Of a stretch of 64,000 nucleotides of DNA, positions 39,001-46,249 are shown one piece after another. The position numbers and the translations under genes are program-made. The stretch's first letter is position 1; every line of letters begins with the position of its first letter. Source of the stretch: Sipunculus nudus (lineage: Eukaryota; Annelida; Sipuncula; Golfingiida; Sipunculidae); the NCBI GenBank assembly GCA_026874595.1, contig CM049306.1, forward strand, positions 80,812,142 to 80,876,141, written 5' to 3'. The notes below the pieces were generated by a model that saw only the letters and a program-made list of their open reading frames with translations, did not search any database and was not told the DNA's origin.

Positions 39001-40651
39001 AATGTCCCAGAAAAAAAATAAATTGACGTTTACAGAAGTCTTGACCTCATACTGGTAGCTACGCACCATATTAAATAAAAATGATATTCAAAAATTAATC
39101 CCCACGTCCTTTCCAGTCTAAAATATATTTAAAATAAACAGAATTCAAAACAAACGCCAGCATCTAGATCAAGAACTTATTTTAGAATTTCTTGGAAACC
39201 TATTCTCCTCTCGTATGCATGTTGGTCATACTCACAAGACAGCTCGAGTGTATCAGTTTCTGTTCCCTACATGCCAGTGGAGTTTATAAAAAGGCGAATT
39301 CTTTGAAATTCTGTAATTTACATTAATTTTTTTCCAGTCATTTGAATCATGACTAACATTGTATGTTTAAGGATTATTATTATATTGTGCACGATGATTA
39401 ATTATACCTATGATCCTTCTATATCAAGCGTAAAATTACACATTTGACACACCGCTTAGTCTTGTTCATGAGAAAATATTGTTTCAGGTAAACTGCCCTT
39501 TTTCATACCAGACATATATTTATGATCATGTGTTGTTAAAATATCATATTGATCAATATTTTTTTTCTGTTCATTTTTATGTTACCTTACTTGGGACCTT
39601 ATATTTAAAAACAGGCTTCCAGTTATATCTAGTACACTGGAATAGGGTTGTACAGGCTGACACTGTTCACTGAAACAATACAAAATCTTTAACATGCATT
39701 TTCCAGGTCTTCCGAAAAACCTCTGAGGACCGACTCTTACTCCAGCGCGGACACGGACACGGACACGTTCAGTCGAGGGCCAGCTTTGTTCCGCAATGAC
39801 TGGATGGGACATGATGTTCAGTTCCAAAACCCGCTATATAATGGAGGGCCTGTCTACCACTTCCCAAGACATTGGTTCAGGGACAGCAAAATGCCACCAG
39901 CTGAAAACATACGGGTGAGCATAATTCTATTCTATTCAACGATTTTTAGGCATCTTAGGAATAAGATTATTACACCAAACGAACAAAAGATTATGACTTC
40001 AATGTATTACCCTACCATGTGTCTATCAGAATGTTTTAAGGTAAACAAATAAACATCTTACATGAATGAAATATAGATGTGTGAGAACCTTTTACCAACT
40101 AGTTCTTTCCAAGAACTTTGAGAGATATTTAAGGATCTTTACATATGGTTTGTGTGGTCTGCTGCCCTAGACCTAAATAGCATGGGGGGCCTCAACCATG
40201 TACATAAAATAAATTGTCTTACGTGTATTTCATTTGTCAAATGAAATCAAGAATACGCTAATGGAAGTGCCGTACGTACTTTCCTTGATTTACATAACTG
40301 AATAATTACATCTATTTAATAATGGCCGCCCTAAGGGCTGAAGTTGCATCACAAGAACACATGGCGGCCTGATTTATCTATCCATGTTATCAAAATTAAA
40401 AAAGAATGTATGTATGCAGATACACAAGTGCCGTATATATGGAGGGTTTATAAACAGTACTTATTTTTACCTAGGAGAAAGGCGACGTACCGCAACCAGA
40501 CTATGACATCAGAACCAAGCTTCCCCGGATAGAACTGAAAACGTCCTCATCTGGTTCCGGTCAGTCTCCGAAGAAACGACAGCAGAGTCACAATGGGAAC
40601 AAGAAATCCAAAGGCCTCCCAAGAACACCATGGGGCGAAATGCCATTTTAA
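367..40651 (+). CDS. Giant type I membrane protein with FN3-like repeats, cadherin-like domain, EGF modules and FxNPxY tail (58 exons, 5' partial)
   Basis: I joined 58 exons by hand; their coordinates are in the segment entries below. All borders are AG/GT except one GC donor. The exon lengths sum to 10,745 nt, that is 2 carried-in bases plus 3,581 codons including TAA, so the frame is kept throughout. Residue numbers below count from the first complete codon of the first exon seen. Order: unrecognised N-terminal part (1-386), PAN/apple-like block (387-449), FN3-like repeats (about 580-2755), region with furin-type sites (about 2756-3040), cadherin-like domain (about 3060-3333), two EGF-like modules (about 3334-3408), transmembrane helix (3423-3443), basic stop-transfer and cytoplasmic tail to 3580. 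The product should sit at the plasma membrane with a very large ectodomain. I recognise the architecture as a conserved invertebrate family but know no gene name. The start codon, signal peptide and promoter lie upstream of the window. Exact exon ends are hand-called and need transcript support. Confidence 0.9.
733..785. repeat. (TA)n microsatellite in intron 1
   Basis: About 26 TA units. It creates a spurious open frame of alternating Ile-Tyr. Confidence 0.97.
1713..1790. repeat. (CT)n-(TA)n compound microsatellite in intron 3
   Basis: (CT)n up to about 1746 passes directly into (TA)n, ending about 22 bp before the exon at 1813. The CT run could act as an extended polypyrimidine tract for that acceptor. 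Confidence 0.95.
2947..3556 (+). CDS. Receptor exons 6-7: linker and PAN/apple-like domain
   Basis: Exons 2947-3082 and 3369-3556 encode residues about 342-449. The second exon has the spacing of a PAN/apple module: CARVC, then KCLGFNYD, then a further Cys in GHCEILEE. Family knowledge: PAN domains are disulphide-rich carbohydrate- or protein-binding modules in extracellular proteins. The block is short (about 60 residues) and its first Cys pairing is not clear, so PAN is a likely rather than certain call. Donor phases are 1 then 0 and match the neighbours. Confidence 0.7.
4212..5587 (+). CDS. Receptor exons 8-10: ectodomain linker
   Basis: Exons 4212-4335, 4740-4911 and 5493-5587 encode residues about 450-579. 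The first is aromatic-rich (NNMYYYNFYLQN), consistent with an FN3 F/G strand. The second carries a TSPEPG turn resembling the VDTTPP inter-domain linker and two Cys. The third is short (95 nt) and leads into the first clear FN3-like unit. No independent domain is recognised. Phases (0 in; 1, 2 and 1 out) join without a stop. Confidence 0.7.
4505..4581. repeat. (TA)n microsatellite in intron 8
   Basis: Two adjoining TA arrays broken by AATATTTAAT. Confidence 0.95.
6140..8164 (+). CDS. Receptor exons 11-14: first strongly patterned FN3-like units
   Basis: Exons 6140-6310, 6770-6950, 7357-7523 and 7988-8164 encode residues about 580-811. The first opens with ANWDGIHDNETGI and continues with WGIG, a Cys, a His/Asp-rich DPHDHL and SEWTHTG. 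The second has the FN3-like strand YHMTVQAINKV, a Cys and VDTTPPV. The third has TDPLSGI and PDGVPAWVKLRMTN; the fourth VDTSPPFAGSVYDGEDI and WKDFYDPESGI. The His/Asp/Cys-rich first unit is the most distinctive part of the ectodomain and is probably conserved for a specific function such as metal or ligand binding; that role is inference. The ~550-bp introns on either side hold nothing recognisable. Confidence 0.85.
8571..11001 (+). CDS. Receptor exons 15-19: FN3-like repeats
   Basis: Exons 8571-8759, 9157-9330, 9652-9890, 10581-10702 and 10833-11001 encode residues about 812-1109. Typical pieces are YYVTVTAYNNG with TSNG, VLIDTTPPVGGNV, SWDSFNDPESGVKDY, VEATNNAGGSA, TWNYTDPESGVDQY, YSFRVAAVNRA and VTLDNTPPQ. 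The alternation of a W..F/Y.DPESG..Y block (start of a unit), a Y.V.V.A.N strand and a VD.TPP linker defines the repeat. Intron 17 (9891-10580, about 690 bp) contains no recognisable element. Confidence 0.88.
11750..14395 (+). CDS. Receptor exons 20-23: FN3-like repeats
   Basis: Exons 11750-11909, 12421-12586, 13049-13287 and 14099-14395 encode residues about 1110-1396. Motifs: WASWQGLDPESGINMY followed by VAIGTTPG; YYITVKCKNGA; FHGFQSARDGIAHY followed by WAIGTAPLMDDVMPF; YHVTVRAITGAG; SDGVTVDTTPPQ. Intron 20 has a poly(T) run (about 11979-12001) and intron 21 a tRNA-derived SINE. Intron 19 (11002-11749) and intron 22 (13288-14098) show nothing recognisable. Confidence 0.88.
12822..13018 (+). 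mobile_element. tRNA-derived SINE in intron 21 of the receptor gene
   Basis: A tRNA-like head with a box-B-like GGTTAAATTCC is followed by a conserved central block (GGTGGTTTTCTCCGGGTCCT) that I associate with molluscan and other invertebrate SINEs, and an A/T-rich tail (AATAAATAAAG). It is non-coding and in the sense orientation. Family assignment is from memory and unverified. Confidence 0.65.
15437..17367 (+). CDS. Receptor exons 24-28: FN3-like repeats
   Basis: Exons 15437-15555, 15846-15939, 16257-16409, 16815-16939 and 17283-17367 encode residues about 1397-1588. Motifs: LSLKAWNG; FVVDQSPPEDGNV; CTWNGFSDLESGIDHF; YFVTVIAVNRVG; VVVDDTPPE. The donor after GAA at 16939 is GTATGC; moving it by one base would break phase with the acceptor before 17283. 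Intron 23 (14396-15436, 1,041 bp) has no recognisable element. Intron 26 carries a (TA)n array. Confidence 0.86.
16515..16582. repeat. (TA)n microsatellite in intron 26
   Basis: Over 30 TA units with one AAA interruption. Confidence 0.96.
17649..20216 (+). CDS. Receptor exons 29-33: degenerate FN3-like repeats
   Basis: Exons 17649-17742, 17993-18256, 18523-18659, 19156-19425 and 19919-20216 encode residues about 1589-1943. Motifs: FEPFEDSESGVTRY split across the first two exons; FVTVKAYNGAG with TSNGVYI; SWDFSGDPCPITKYEW; YFTLVRATNQLG with SDGIQI; PGSVRDGDIFG; ANWDGFGKESEEF; YYITVRAHSVS with SNGIKV. Repeats here are weaker: TPP linkers are replaced by other Pro/Gly turns. Potential N-glycosylation sites (NKT and similar) are present. 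Confidence 0.85.
20974..22788 (+). CDS. Receptor exons 34-38: FN3-like repeats, including a GC-AG intron
   Basis: Exons 20974-21103, 21467-21721, 21908-22111, 22320-22494 and 22640-22788 encode residues about 1944-2247. Motifs: ISWKGFRFAYPTLLYQWGLG; YLAAVIAVDQTG; FTVDTTPPVEGTLNVG; RWSGFSDPESDVTQYEVAI; YYVFLRTTNGAG; GAGTVIDGDNI. The 22320 exon ends AAAG followed by GCAAGT: the only non-GT donor in the gene, and it matches the usual GC-donor consensus. The acceptor before 22640 is normal and phase 1 is kept. Reading on without splicing reaches a stop within 10 codons. Confidence 0.85.
23211..25840 (+). CDS. Receptor exons 39-44: degenerate repeats with Cys cluster
   Basis: Exons 23211-23330, 23665-23893, 24102-24253, 24487-24665, 25006-25135 and 25663-25840 encode residues about 2248-2576. 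The acceptor at 23665 was chosen (TTC AGC CTG) because the next AG downstream opens a frame with an immediate stop. Recognisable pieces are few: FSLKAASGE, LLVWVKARNQTW, and AAVGSAPLMDDVAPY, which closely resembles AIGTAPLMDDVMPF in the 13049 exon and shows shared repeat ancestry. The last exon has a tight Cys cluster (CLPCVNQCLQCDPNCKD) inside an otherwise FN3-like unit, probably an inserted disulphide-stabilised loop. Confidence 0.8.
26050..26090. repeat. (TA)n microsatellite in intron 44
   Basis: About 20 TA units between single-copy flanks. Confidence 0.96.
26220..28892 (+). CDS. Receptor exons 45-47: last FN3-like unit and acidic linker
   Basis: Exons 26220-26395, 26727-26916 and 28722-28892 encode residues about 2577-2755. 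The first continues the previous strand (SVKAVSG then SGREVVASS) into SDGVYIDVTPPE and WEATDPQSE; the second reads VEYRWAIGTSPG and YYATLKVKNQAG. The third is hydrophilic, Asp/Ser/Thr-rich (DESDTQTSVADSDPIDPSA) and looks like a flexible linker before the processing region. An open frame extends upstream of 26220, but the preceding exon's phase and the repeat pattern support the acceptor used. Intron 46 (26917-28721) contains a pogo-like element. Confidence 0.85.
27494..28680. mobile_element. Non-autonomous pogo/Tigger-like DNA transposon in intron 46
   Basis: The left end reads GAGTCGAACCTCTCTTGG; the right end, reverse-complemented, reads CAGATAAACCTCTATAGTG. Both sit next to TA dinucleotides, as expected for Tc1/mariner-pogo insertions, and both continue into similar GTG.(G/A).CAC.T blocks. 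The 1.19-kb interior has no transposase frame and holds a (TA)n array (28428-28466), so it is a deletion derivative or MITE. Fairly old, since the ends are diverged. Confidence 0.65.
28428..28466. repeat. (TA)n microsatellite inside the intron-46 element
   Basis: About 19 TA units. Confidence 0.95.
29323..30609 (+). CDS. Receptor exons 48-50: linker with furin-type cleavage sites
   Basis: Exons 29323-29557, 30076-30155 and 30508-30609 encode residues about 2756-2894. The first contains two R-X-(K/R)-R sites 11 residues apart: LRSRR before SVEYE, and RTKR before DADPQ. This is the consensus for furin-like proprotein convertases, so the ectodomain may be cut here and the halves held together non-covalently. 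That is inference. The next two exons look like one more degenerate beta-sandwich unit (YTAVKVCTKAHKCGF). A poly(C) run lies in intron 48 (about 29777-29795). Intron 50 carries the 696-bp tandem array. Confidence 0.8.
30662..30690. repeat. (TA)n tract flanking the 696-bp array on the left
   Basis: About 14 TA units directly before the sequence that leads into the tandem array. A second (TA)n lies on the far side of the array. Confidence 0.95.
30837..32921. repeat. Three-copy tandem repeat, 696-bp unit, in intron 50
   Basis: The anchor TTATAATTTATTC recurs at 30841, 31537 and 32233, exactly 696 bp apart. The copies differ by only a few substitutions (for example TTCTTACCC in copy 1 against TTCTCACCC in copies 2 and 3), so the triplication is recent. 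Copies 2 and 3 share changes absent from copy 1. Each unit ends inside the left half of a small MITE whose right half exists only after copy 3. No coding frame is seen. The array is short enough to affect intron assembly but lies wholly within the intron. Confidence 0.93.
32836..32999. mobile_element. Small TA-flanked MITE at the right edge of the 696-bp array
   Basis: Left end GTCAAAACCTGTCTGTG; right end, reverse-complemented, GTCAAACCTGTAAAATTAAG. Subterminal AAGAC/GTCTT blocks are inverted. It is about 164 bp with TA at both sides and no coding capacity. Left-half copies appear in the two earlier array units (about 31445 and 32140). Confidence 0.6.
33002..33046. repeat. (TA)n tract 24 bp before receptor exon 51
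   Basis: About 22 TA units; the following acceptor GATAG uses a weak AT-rich tract. Confidence 0.95.
33071..36757 (+). CDS. Receptor exons 51-53: region N-terminal to the cadherin-like domain
   Basis: Exons 33071-33221, 36383-36537 and 36666-36757 encode residues about 2895-3027. The first (FGELTTTDLQQKYTSQA) and second (RIFTFEDVNIFITTLPYQSL, PRLLVWDT) are beta-rich; the third has WVDAGSTCPPSQRRQE. The acceptor of the first is TAG directly beside a (TA)n tract. The 3.16-kb intron 51 between 33222 and 36382 carries a repeat field and a 1.86-kb inverted-repeat element, yet phase 2 is kept across it. The domain is not recognised individually. Its constant position just upstream of the cadherin-like domain suggests it belongs to a juxtamembrane assembly. 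Confidence 0.78.
33425..33870. repeat. Degenerate short dispersed/tandem repeat field
   Basis: Three diverged copies of a block resembling ATTGTGGATGCATTTNAAGC followed by CCA(A/G)ACNTTTCAT (near 33435, 33668 and 33810), interleaved with ATATGGCTCA and AAGGTCAAAGGTCA-type pieces. Such GTCAAGGTCA repeats are familiar from mollusc genomes. No coding. Confidence 0.6.
33871..35729. mobile_element. 1.86-kb long-inverted-repeat (foldback-type) element in intron 51
   Basis: The left arm (about 33871-34542) is the reverse complement of the right arm (about 35051-35729), for example TTATAACGGCCGAGCGTCAT against ATGATGCCCGGCCGTTATAA, and TCATTCCATGCCAACTCAACC against GGTTGATTTGGCATGGAATTA. Identity is high, with small indels. 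The 508-bp loop (34543-35050) is not repeated. It looks like a DNA transposon with ~670-bp terminal inverted repeats. A 146-codon minus-strand frame (34700-35140) covers the loop but resembles no transposase I know. Confidence 0.85.
37040..37885 (+). CDS. Receptor exon 54: cadherin-like domain (largest exon)
   Basis: This 846-nt exon encodes residues about 3028-3309. It begins with a Cys and another furin-type site (TRTKR before GTTGQ). A cadherin-like / tandem-95-type beta sandwich follows: FMIK-type strand region with AEDDENDDVFFTL, GRLTYRPCVHCYG, and the linker YPVNDVPTIF, which has the NDxP turn typical of cadherin-family Ca-binding linkers. A second unit has GATDVDGNDRVALALES and CDLLDEVTS, ending YTPEPGYSGLDEIK. 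Acidic D-D/N-D clusters suggest Ca binding. Several N-x-S/T sequons are present. The exon is long compared with the 80-300 nt usual in this gene. Confidence 0.85.
38188..38987 (+). CDS. Receptor exons 55-56: two EGF-like modules and transmembrane helix
   Basis: Exons 38188-38329 and 38699-38987 encode residues about 3310-3453. The first ends the cadherin-like unit (LIAEDNNGGRSE) and starts an EGF-like module (CLNNGTC), completed by YQCMCAAGFTGTYC. A second, calcium-binding-type EGF follows at once: VDFDECSSSPC, YTCIDQVGSYICHC. After a short linker, IIGVAVPSGVILIGLIVVIF is a clear single transmembrane segment, followed by the basic stop-transfer RYRR. This fixes type I topology, with everything upstream extracellular. 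Confidence 0.92.
39707..40651 (+). CDS. Receptor exons 57-58: cytoplasmic tail with FxNPxY motif and stop
   Basis: Exons 39707-39914 and 40475-40651 (TAA at 40649-40651) encode the tail to residue 3580. The first has a Ser-rich start, a repeated Asp-Thr run (SADTDTDTFS) and FQNPLY near residue 3495, a perfect FxNPxY motif. In LDL-receptor-family proteins this motif binds PTB-domain adaptors and drives clathrin-mediated endocytosis; that function here is inferred. The second exon is rich in basic residues, Ser and Gly (SPKKRQQ, KKSKG) and ends GEMPF. No kinase or other enzymatic domain is present. Confidence 0.9.
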
Positions 40652-40859
40652 ATGCAAAAGGGAGTTCGGCGACCTGTGCCCTTCTATGCAATATATGTTC
40701 TGTAAGTGCAGATATATATAGTTATCGCTTTGATCTATTTTACCCAATGTACCTTGCACGGTCAGGCCTAGACGTTATTTATATGTAACCCAGTTAATCT
40801 CGAGGGTAATTCTAACAGCGGCATTGAACAAGACAATAGTTCATACCCTAAACCCATAA

Positions 40860-40865
40860 AATAAA
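40860..40865 (+). terminator. Likely polyadenylation signal of the giant receptor gene
   Basis: AATAAA lies 209 bp after the stop codon, the first canonical signal downstream. Further candidates are near 40941 and 41220. Transcript 3' ends were not available. Confidence 0.55.
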
Positions 40866-43499
40866 GCATCTTTGGAAGCGAATTTTCATGCCAAAGATAC
40901 TTTATGGTCATTTGAAAAATTATAAAACTTATAAAAAACAAATAAACTGTGTTTCATAATGTCTCACCCAAGAAAATGAGGTTTACCATGTTAAAGATAT
41001 TTAGTTAATTATATGAGTTTATTATAGGCTGATTTTATGTGTTTTATTCAAGTATTGTAATCCTGAGACTTTTTATGGAATGTTGCAGCAATATCCTTCA
41101 AAATGTGATGATGTACTAGGCGTTCATGAAATTTAGGTGCCATGATAAGATTCTTATGTAATATACATTTAAAGTGAAAGGGTCAATGAGTTTGTTAATA
41201 TAAACATCAAGGGATGCATTAAATAAATATGTGCAACTCTTAATTGTATGATCCATCAGGCGGTAGGCATGCGCAGCAAATAGGAAGTACGTCATTTCCG
41301 CTTAAAACCATGTTTTGTCCCTTATATTCTGCGCAGGTTTTAACACAGTTGGACTTATTGCATCCCATGATTATGAAACTAGTGATAAAGTTTATTTGTT
41401 TAAAAATTTGATGAAAGTGAAGATTTGCTTTCAGTCCTACGAAGTAGCAAAATCATCCACTAACCTATTCTATTCCGTTCTCTATAAATATATGTGTATC
41501 ATTTTGTATATGCGTTAAATAGCCATTAGGCCTGCACTGGATCTAAAATAAAACATCAGTAAGATTCATCTACTGTCGTTCGTGTTCAGTCTTTTCCTTC
41601 TTGTACATGAAGTAATATCTTTCGAACTTGCAGTGAGCATGATAATGTAATTGGTTTGGAGCGCCGTGCAGTCTCGCATTACATTCGGGTGGGGGAGTTG
41701 CTCCCGTTGCCAATGAGCATATATATGTATCATGGTTACCAAGCATAATAGTGACAATAGCAGTACAAATACCAATTGCTTGCCGTACCGACCTCTCCCA
41801 TTCAGTGTCAAAGGGAACAAGGCCGTAACTGGTGCCTATAGAGGTAAAATCATGTCAACTATAATGGTCTATAGAACGACATGACAGCTGCTTTGTATAT
41901 TTCTTATAAAAGCCCGTACTATTGATGGAGGGAAGCATGTACATTCACGTATGCTTCGCGTTGCTCCTGTATATTATTCACCCTAACTGAAAATTGAAAA
42001 TTATGGCGTTCGATCTCACCTATTCAGTAACTTTCGTGCACTGATATACCCCCGAGTTATTTCAGTCAGATAAGAAACAGAAAAATACACCGATTGAAAG
42101 CATAAAAAAATCTTGATTTGATACGTTTGGAAGTTGGGTGCGCGCTGTGTATATGCTTTGTGCCACTGATCCCGAGCGGCCAAGGCTTATTCCCACTGTT
42201 TAGAACGAAAACGCCGATATCGTTCTGCTGGGAAAATGAGCTGATGACGTGAGATAATACACGTATTTATGCAAATATATATATATATATATCCCTTTAC
42301 GCGTATAGACACTGAAATAGTATACATAGCTTTCTGGGTATTATAAGGCTTAACAATTAACCCTGGGCGTACTTTTGAATGAAAGCGACGTTGATTTCGA
42401 TGCTTTTTTTTCCAGTCTTGTACATCACCATCACATTCCCTTCTTATGAATCCCCCGTTTCTGGATCAGGGATTTTTTTTTTTTAATTTCCTATTTATCT
42501 TCCTGGGCTGGACCCTTCCCATACCAAAATTCTTTATCCGCCCCTAAGACTTTTATGTGGTGGGAATAAGCTTGCGGGGATCATATACCGGTTAAGTAAA
42601 TGTTTCACGCATGTCTGACTCGGGTAAATATCTGACATTTATAAGGAACAGGACAAGCGGGCTCAGCTTCTTAAGAAAAGCGCATTCATAATATCCGGAA
42701 ATCGTGTCACCCTAGAGGGACCCTGTAGTTTATGGGAATTCCAACTATTCATGCCTTTTACGCGGCGCAGTCAAGACTTGTATTTATGGGGCGTCTTGTT
42801 ATGTATAGCAATTTCGGAAAGGCGTCTTCCTGAATATGGCCTGTCTTTATAGTCGAATATATTGGGTTTTTTTTATAGAATTACATTTTTGTATAAAGGG
42901 TGTGGCCCTGTTATGACATGAAATATTATTTATGGATACCTATCTCAATAGTATTCTAATTTATCCTTCAAAGAGGCTACAAAGAACCAAAGGGAATGTC
43001 TAGAGAAAAGGAAAATTATGTTGTGCAGCATATGAGGTTGTCGGGCTCCCGTCTCTATCATACTGAATGAAAACTACGTGACACACTTCAGACCCTAAGC
43101 AATAAAGGTTAAAGTATTTATTTCGGTTGGGCAAACAGTGTATTTCGGATCGAAGAGAAAACCTATAATTGTTTAGATTACAATTCTTTAAAACATCTTC
43201 CTTCCTTCGCCTCTACGTTCCCATGTCCTTGTAAAATAATCTTATCCATGAGAAACATTTCCTTTTGAAATAATCTTATACATGAGAAACATTTCAAGTA
43301 TAAATGAAACAGATGGATGCCACACAATTGGTAATCATCTAGTAAAAGAGAAGTAGAAAGTAATTTAGAGGTAATGGCTTAAAGTCCCAAATAGATCCAA
43401 GTCATCAATTCAAAGGCAAAATGGAAATAAATCGATGGAACCTGGCTAATTCACTGAAATGTGAAACTTGAATGTCATTATCGTTACGGGGTGACATAA
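40866..43499. other. Intergenic sequence without recognised genes
   Basis: No exon with coding character was found on either strand. Contents are AT-rich unique-looking DNA, a short (TA)n at about 42275-42291 and a degenerate repeat tail near 42440-42545 (CTGGATCAGGG, GGGCTGGACCCTTCCC). Confidence 0.5.
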
Positions 43500-43732
43500 A
43501 AGCGGACCGAACTGTCTCGCTAGTAAAGCTTGCTTTCTAGCAAAGCGGTTGGTACGCATATGAGTTCGAATCCCGGACTAGCCCCCTTTTTATGTTACGG
43601 AACCTAATAATGACAGATCACGTAATCCCGGACCCAACTGTTTCGTTAGTGAAGCTTACTTTCCTAGCGAAGCGGTTGGTACGCCGGACTTGTGCGCAAC
43701 CAACATTGGTTCGAATCCCGGATCGGCCCAGT
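43500..43732 (+). mobile_element. Tandem pair of tRNA-like SINE units
   Basis: Two units of about 90-105 bp (43500-43590 and 43627-43732) share CGGACC.AACTGT.TCG.TAGT, AGC.AAGCGGTTGGTACGC (box-A-like) and GTTCGAATCCCGGA (perfect box B). The second keeps more of the tRNA-like middle. The 40-bp spacer (TAATGACAGATCACGTAATC) closely matches sequence at about 30698-30725 beside the 696-bp array, linking the two loci. There is no complete cloverleaf, so this is not called as tRNA. Confidence 0.6.
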
Positions 43733-44283
43733 ATTTTCCCCTGAGTATTTGTCTTCGTAGCATTATCCTGCGTTATTCCAGTACCAGTGCAAATAAAACA
43801 TAAAAACCAGGAAGTTTAGAGATATAATGTTTATATATGATTTTCTGAAACCTAGTGCAAAAGATTGGCAACTTACAAGTAACATACCACATTTAAACTG
43901 GCAATATTCGCAAATTCTTCCTTGTATTTTGGTCAGCCCTTTACTCGGGTACCCATAATTAAGCAATTAAGCAAAATAAGACCGCCAATGTCTGTCTTTC
44001 ATTTCATTCTTCTTCATTCAGCCCTGCACTACAATCAAACGTTATCTTCTCTTCTGGAAGCAGACTGATTCCTGAGTTCATATTAAGTTACTCTGATGTA
44101 AAATTATAACAGGGTGGACTTCAAATTAAGAGTGGAGATACTAGAATAGCCCTCTGACAATGATTTATGCGTACTTGTATTTATAAATCTGGCTTGTATT
44201 TATATAGACAAAAAGGGTTGCTTTTACGTAGCCCAGCCTATACCAGAAGGGATAAGTTATCTCTTGCGCGGTAACTTAGTCTG

Positions 44284-44464
44284 GTGATTAAATGAAACAA
44301 AAAGGTATAATTGTGTATGATAATGAATTTGTGTATCCCGGGTTGGAATAAATGGCATATCGGCTGGAAAGAATTTCGATGAAGGGGGATTAAATGGCCC
44401 ATAAAAGAACGATTGTGCGTGATGATAAATTTAATTATTCCGGTTGGGTATAAATGGATCATTG
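44284..44464. repeat. ~102-bp minisatellite, left part
   Basis: About 1.7 copies of a unit containing GGCTGGAAAGAATTTCGATG, AAGGGGGATTAAATGG, TTGTGCGTGATGATGAA and GGTATAAATGG. It is interrupted at 44465 by the LINE insertion and resumes at 46244. Confidence 0.88.
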
Positions 44465-46207
44465 TCAGTCATGTGTTATTACAAATGAGGGGCTTTCAGA
44501 TTATTTTTCATGTAATATTGGAGTAAGACAGGGTTGTATGATAAGCCGACTTTTATTTACCTTCTTCATGAATGAATTGTATTATATAATGCAGGATTTA
44601 AATCAAGGTATATTTGTAGACCAGGAAACACAACCTTTGACAATGCTAATGTTCGCTGATGATATTGTTTGTTTTGGAGACACAGTTGGAAGATTACAGA
44701 ATCAAATTGGTAAACTTGAATATTTTTGTAACCGTTATGGAATGAAGTTGAATGTGGACAAAACTAAAGTTGTTGTTTTTAGAAATCGGGGGGAAGTTAA
44801 AGAAATATGAAAAATGGTATTATAAAGGAAGAAAGCTTGAAGTAGTCAATAGTTATAGGTATTTGGGAGGGGTATTTACTTCTTGTCTGAAATGGGTAGA
44901 AATGGAAAAACATCTTGTGTGTCAAGCAAATAAAACTGTTTTAATGATAAGAAAATTCATTTCTGATAATAAATATATTACTGTAAAAGAATCATTTTCT
45001 TTATTTGATAAGATGGTTGTACCTGTACTTTCATATGGCAGTGAATTGTGGGGTTACAAAAAACAAGATAAAATAGAACAGGTCCACAATAAATTTTGTA
45101 AATACGTACTTGGGATTAACTCTTCTTCACCAAATGCTGCAGCACTTGGTGAGTGTGGAATGTTTTCTCTGAAAATCAGATTTATGTTAAAATGTATTTC
45201 TTATTGGGTTAAATTACTAAGAATGGAAAATTATAGGTACCCTAAGCGTTTATATTCTAAATTACATAGGCTAGATGAATTAGGAAAGTATACGTGGGCA
45301 ACAAGGGTAAAAAATATATTATTTTCAATTGGATTTGGATATACATGGATATTTCAAGATGTAGGTAATATTAATATATTTCTGTCAGGTTTCAAACAAA
45401 GGTTGCATGATAATGAAAGACAAGAATGGACAGCTAACATAGAAAATAATGGAAGATTAAAAACATATGCTATCTTTAAAAGCTTATTAAACACTGAATT
45501 ATATTTATCAGCTGTTCCAAATAAAAGATATAGAATTAGTTTAGCAAGACTTAGAACATCATCACATAGCTTAGAAGTAGAAGTTGGTCGCCACAAGAAA
45601 ATAGCCTGGGAAGAGAGATGTTGTAAATTTTGTCTTAAACATGGAGAATCATATATTGAAGATGAGTTCCATTTTGTCATTAAATGTCCTTTATATATTT
45701 CATTAAGAGAAAAATATCTGTCTGAATTTAAAGATATGTCTTTCGTTTCATTATTGTCCACAACAAATTATGTCACAATTAATAAGCTTTCAGCATTTGT
45801 ATATTTTGCATTTGTTAAAAGAGAGTCAATTCTAAATGATTCTTTGAACTAGTAAGTGAACAATTTTCAATGTATCATATTTTATGTTGTTATGAAATTT
45901 ATTCTTTGTAATTACCATCAACTTTAATCATTTTGTGAAACACAAATAGTTACCTTATAAAATTACATTGTGTATTTATTCAGTTGATAAAAAATGTTAT
46001 TTCTGTTAATATTTTATTAATGATAACTGTGTATTGTTGAAAACTGTTTAAAACATTTAATTGTTTATTTATTAATTATTTATTCTTATCATTTATTATT
46101 GTTTTTTTTTTTTTGTTTTTTTTTCACGTGACCATGTATTATGTATTATGTATTTTGTATGTATATATGTTGGATATATGGGCCTGAGGCCTTCATTTCC
46201 AGAATAA

Positions 46208-46249
<42 letters not shown>

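Noticed and set aside
43627-43732. A functional tRNA gene
   Set aside because: Strong box B, but part of a tandem SINE pair and no convincing cloverleaf.
44454-44810. Authentic LINE start codon at 44454
   Set aside because: That ATG lies in the minisatellite target sequence; the element is truncated at 44465.
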